A DNA stretch of 7,116 nucleotides from Chloroflexota bacterium (lineage in GTDB: Bacteria; Chloroflexota; Anaerolineae; Caldilineales; Caldilineaceae). Each line of letters begins with the position of its first letter. The stretch's first letter is position 1. The notes beneath the pieces are model-generated. The model worked only from the letters and a program-made list of their open reading frames with translations, was not told the DNA's origin and made no database searches. The stretch covers positions 1 through 7,116 of the forward strand of contig QEUW01000380.1 in assembly GCA_003577005.1 (NCBI GenBank). Direction: 5' to 3'. This document shows, in pieces, positions 5,224-7,116 of the stretch. The position numbers and the translations under genes are program-made.

Positions 5224-5461
5224 AAGAATAAACAGGGAGAAACAGTTGTTTTTGGTTTCTCTTGAATAAGATGCTTTGCCTCAGTAGTACTTGACCTTCT
5301 GTCCTCACAATCAAGCTAAAATGAATGAGATAAATGCCTATAATTGAGGTCGTTTCATTGCCAGATACTGCTTTTCCTATTCAACGGCGCCATTTTAGCG
5401 TCGGCTCAAGTGTTGCTGGTTCAAATCAAGGTCAGTAGAGTCAAATTTGACTCTACTGAGA
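5224..5461. other. Convergent intergenic region without a gene
   Basis: This AT-rich spacer lies between the stop of the membrane-protein gene and the stop of the surface-protein gene. I see no coding stretch or RNA gene in it. A TTGACC (5291) and TAAAAT (5317) pair is spaced 20 bp, too far for a convincing promoter. GGTTCAAATC (5419-5428) resembles a tRNA T-loop, but no tRNA folds around it. The only strong structure is the palindrome at 5432-5459. Confidence 0.6.
5432..5459. repeat. Perfect 28-bp palindrome at a convergent gene end
   Basis: Each half is the exact reverse complement of the other over 14 bp (TCAGTAGAGTCAAA then its complement), with no unpaired centre. It starts 2 bp beyond the TAG of the minus-strand surface-protein gene. 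It could fold as a hairpin at the end of that transcript and act as a terminator or 3' protecting structure. No T-run follows on the minus strand (CCTTGATTTG), so it is not a classical intrinsic terminator. A dimeric-protein binding site is the other option. Confidence 0.7.
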
Positions 5462-6409
5462 CTACCTAGGAAGCTGTGCCACGGGGATAATAATGACACG
5501 TGTTCCACTGCGGACAACCGGTTGAATTGAGCCATGGGTCGTGCGGGCCCTCAGGGCTAGTACATGCTCACCTGCTGGCAACTCAAACGAAAAAAGAGCA
5601 GAGGTGGTCAGTACATTGTTGCTCGTATGGTTCAATCCACCAAAGTAAGGGCCGTTACTGCCAGCCCGAAGATAGGCAATGCTGCGGGCTCCAAGACCAT
5701 CGGCCTCAAACATAATGAAGGCTAGATAGAGAGCATCATATGGCACAGTGATCGTGGTTTGTGCCAAAGTTTGCTCGGTGGTGGTGAGGCGAAATTGATC
5801 GGGGACACCGGCCAATGTGTGGACCTGCAATGCCAGTTTTTCGTTTACCACTGCTGCGTTGCGCAGTTTTGACGTGCCTATACTGTCATCAGGCACAGTC
5901 AGCGCCTGCATAGCAAAAGGAGCGCTACCAAGCTGCATGCGCGGTATCATCTCCGGATCGGACCCGACCGCAACCCCCAGGTACAGATCCGCGTCGTTGA
6001 CAATTGACGAAGGAATTGTCGTCAGACGACCAAGCATTACATTGAACAATCCGTCAGTGACCTGTACAGCGTTCGATCCTGCCCACTGTTCTTCCCACAA
6101 CGGCGTTCCGCCACTCGGCGCGTTGTACAACCTGAACACCATCTCATGCGTCCCTGTGAGTGGTGCCCCACTGGCATCGGCCAACCGCCCCTGGTAGGCC
6201 ATCGTAGTAGCTGATGTGGCAGATGTTACCGGCGCACCAAGCGTAATGGCGCCGGCCTGCTGAGCCCACAGAACAGCCCCCACAACCAGCAGCGTAAATA
6301 TCACATTACCTCGGCTCGGTAGCCACCCTTGCAACGATAGCGCAAACGTTTGAAGAACGGCGCGGCGATGGGAAAAGGAGCCAATATTTGGGCTTGGTTG
6401 CTCGATCAT
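5462..6409 (-). CDS. Exported surface protein with a 'YQGRL' domain
   Basis: The 315-residue protein probably lies outside the cell, either anchored or secreted. A long charged N-terminus (1-34) precedes a hydrophobic segment (about 36-54, 'VIFTLLVVGAVLWAQQAGA') that would serve as a signal peptide or anchor. Residues about 69-170 form a recognisable module of secreted bacterial proteins: 'MAYQGRLADASGAPLTGTHE', 'FRLYNAPSGGTPLWEEQW', 'VTDGLFNVMLG', 'DADLYLGVAVGSDPEMIPR' and 'GSAPFAMQA'. Family members often resemble fibre or adhesin-like surface proteins, but no enzyme function is known to me. The C-terminal 110 residues look beta-rich and are not recognised. The start is supported by AAGGGG just upstream (6413-6418), rather close to the ATG. 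The gene is downstream of the VCBS-repeat gene on the same strand, 94 bp away. Confidence 0.85.
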   Translation of the reverse strand: MIEQPSPNIGSFSHRRAVLQTFALSLQGWLPSRGNVIFTLLVVGAVLWAQQAGAITLGAPVTSATSATTMAYQGRLADASGAPLTGTHEMVFRLYNAPSGGTPLWEEQWAGSNAVQVTDGLFNVMLGRLTTIPSSIVNDADLYLGVAVGSDPEMIPRMQLGSAPFAMQALTVPDDSIGTSKLRNAAVVNEKLALQVHTLAGVPDQFRLTTTEQTLAQTTITVPYDALYLAFIMFEADGLGARSIAYLRAGSNGPYFGGLNHTSNNVLTTSALFSFELPAGEHVLALRARTTHGSIQPVVRSGTRVIIIPVAQLPR

Positions 6410-6503
6410 ACACCCCTTCTTTCTCTAACTGCCGGTGAATCCCAATGATCAAATTCCGCAGCCGGTTGTAAGACCGCAGGTTAACATGCCGGCGCTATGC
6501 TCA
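6410..6503. other. Spacer between the two exported-protein genes
   Basis: This is 94 bp on the minus strand, downstream of the VCBS gene and upstream of the surface-protein gene. A weak -35/-10 pair (TTGATC then TTAGAG, 18 bp apart on the minus strand) could drive the downstream gene but is not convincing. No intrinsic terminator is visible, so read-through is possible. Confidence 0.4.
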
Positions 6504-7116
6504 CTATTGGCTGACCACAGGCAAAAAGATACGATGTTGCATAGCAGGCGAATCATTCCCTGCCGCACTGCCTGCAACCCCGGCGGATGGCGCCGCCGCC
6601 AGGAAGCCAGGTTGATGCCGGAAGTTGGCGCTTGTGAGCGTGGTCGCATTGTTTGGCAGGGCCGGTTCGCCTATGGTGCCTATCATTCGGAATGACGCCG
6701 ACTGCATGGCCGCGCCCGCGTTGCCTGAAGTAAGCCTACTGTTGACCAGTTCCGGTGTTACCGGGTTGGACGTTTCGGCAGGTGTATACCAGAATACATC
6801 TGCCCTACCATCGCCATTGAAGTCGCCAGTGAATGGCTTAAATGTTCCGTCTATACTGATAGAGGCTTGTTTAGTAAAAGTGCGGTTCCCGTTGCCCCAC
6901 CAGATCCAATCGGACTCTGAACCAGGGCGATACAAAAAGAGGTCTGCCCTGCCGTCGCCGTCGAAGTCGCCCACAAAGATCTCAAACGTGCCTATGATAT
7001 TGTCCACCTCGGTCTTGGTAAAAGTGCGGTTCCCGTTGCCCCACCAGATCCAATCGGACTCTGAACCAGGGCGATACAAAAAGAGGTCTGCCCTGCCGTC
7101 GCCGTCGAAGTCGCCC
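6504..7116 (-). CDS. VCBS/FG-GAP repeat exported protein, C-terminal part only
   Basis: The reading frame is open to the right edge, so the start and most of the protein are missing. The last 203 residues are present. Three repeat units start with calcium-binding-type motifs ('GDFDGDGRADLF' twice, then 'GDFNGDGRADVF') at an exact 48-residue period. Such repeats build beta-propellers in secreted surface proteins. A second region follows ('SASFRMIGTIGEPALPN...SANFRHQPGFLAA'). It resembles a short element often seen near the C-terminus of exported Chloroflexota-type proteins in the form 'GTIGQP...GFW'. The protein ends in a Gly/Ala/Ser-rich linker and a basic-hydrophobic tail 'HRIFLPVVSQ', possibly a sorting or anchoring signal. 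The role is unknown; adhesion or polysaccharide binding is a guess. It is transcribed towards the surface-protein gene on its left and may share a message with it. Confidence 0.87.
   Translation of the reverse strand, partial: GDFDGDGRADLFLYRPGSESDWIWWGNGNRTFTKTEVDNIIGTFEIFVGDFDGDGRADLFLYRPGSESDWIWWGNGNRTFTKQASISIDGTFKPFTGDFNGDGRADVFWYTPAETSNPVTPELVNSRLTSGNAGAAMQSASFRMIGTIGEPALPNNATTLTSANFRHQPGFLAAAPSAGVAGSAAGNDSPAMQHRIFLPVVSQ
6874..7116 (-). repeat. Tandem 144-bp repeat units, 99 bp identical
   Basis: Bases 6874-6972 and 7018-7116 are identical over 99 bp, offset by exactly 144 bp (48 codons). The second copy is cut by the window edge, so the identity may run further. The 45 bp between them differ from the matching segment of the next unit. 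A third, diverged unit begins at the same 144-bp offset (GGC codon at 6825-6827). Identity at silent positions indicates a recent duplication or gene conversion inside the VCBS-repeat gene. Confidence 0.92.

Noticed and set aside
5321..5347. Short ATG frame after TTGACC and TAAAAT in the convergent spacer.
   Set aside because: Only eight codons, and the promoter boxes are 20 bp apart.
5419..5428. GGTTCAAATC as the T-arm of a tRNA gene or tRNA-derived attachment site.
   Set aside because: No matching stem, anticodon arm or acceptor end is present around it.

Overview
The window looks like an accessory stretch of a moderately GC-rich chromosome (about 57-60% G+C in most genes), probably from a member of the Chloroflexota. 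That assignment is an inference. It rests on the style of the secreted proteins at the right end: a 'YQGRL...GSAPFAMQA' surface domain, VCBS/FG-GAP repeats, a 'GTIGEP...F..QPGF' element, and a C-terminal hydrophobic 'IFLPVV' tail like the 'YLPLV' tails I associate with exported Chloroflexota proteins. No rRNA, tRNA or CRISPR array is visible.

Left part (1-1975): a complete insertion sequence. It has perfect 22-bp terminal inverted repeats at 1-22 and 1954-1975 and one 609-residue DDE transposase with two zinc-binding CxxC pairs. A tandem pair of helix-turn-helix units is inserted between the second Asp and the Glu. The family looks ISL3-like. The window begins exactly at the outer edge of the element, so only the right flank can be read.

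Next (1976-2306): a 331-bp stretch with no intact gene. On the minus strand it holds the decayed remains of a small zinc-ribbon protein (two CPxC knuckles, two in-frame stops).

Middle (2307-4222): a tyrosine recombinase with a full catalytic set on the minus strand, divergent from a VapBC toxin-antitoxin pair (AbrB-fold antitoxin, PIN-domain toxin, GTGA overlap). The 138-bp divergent region carries a promoter candidate on each strand. Both place the start of transcription at or within a few bases of an ATG, so leaderless translation is possible on both sides. A recombinase next to a toxin-antitoxin pair suggests a mobile or formerly mobile island.

Next (4223-5461): a small uncharacterised ORF; a 295-bp non-coding element with 37-bp imperfect terminal inverted repeats flanked by AGTA on both sides (a MITE-like element not explained by any gene here); an AT-rich (about 40% G+C) small membrane-protein gene that looks foreign to its surroundings; and a convergent intergenic region ending in a perfect 28-bp palindrome.

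Right part (5462-7116): two exported-protein genes on the minus strand. One is a 315-residue surface protein. The other is the C-terminal 203 residues of a VCBS-repeat protein that runs off the right edge and contains a 144-bp (48-codon) repeat with 99 bp identical at the DNA level.

The best candidates for something undescribed are the MITE-like element, the transposase with its inserted HTH pair, and the leaderless-looking divergent recombinase/vapBC control region. I do not see a clear new multi-gene system.
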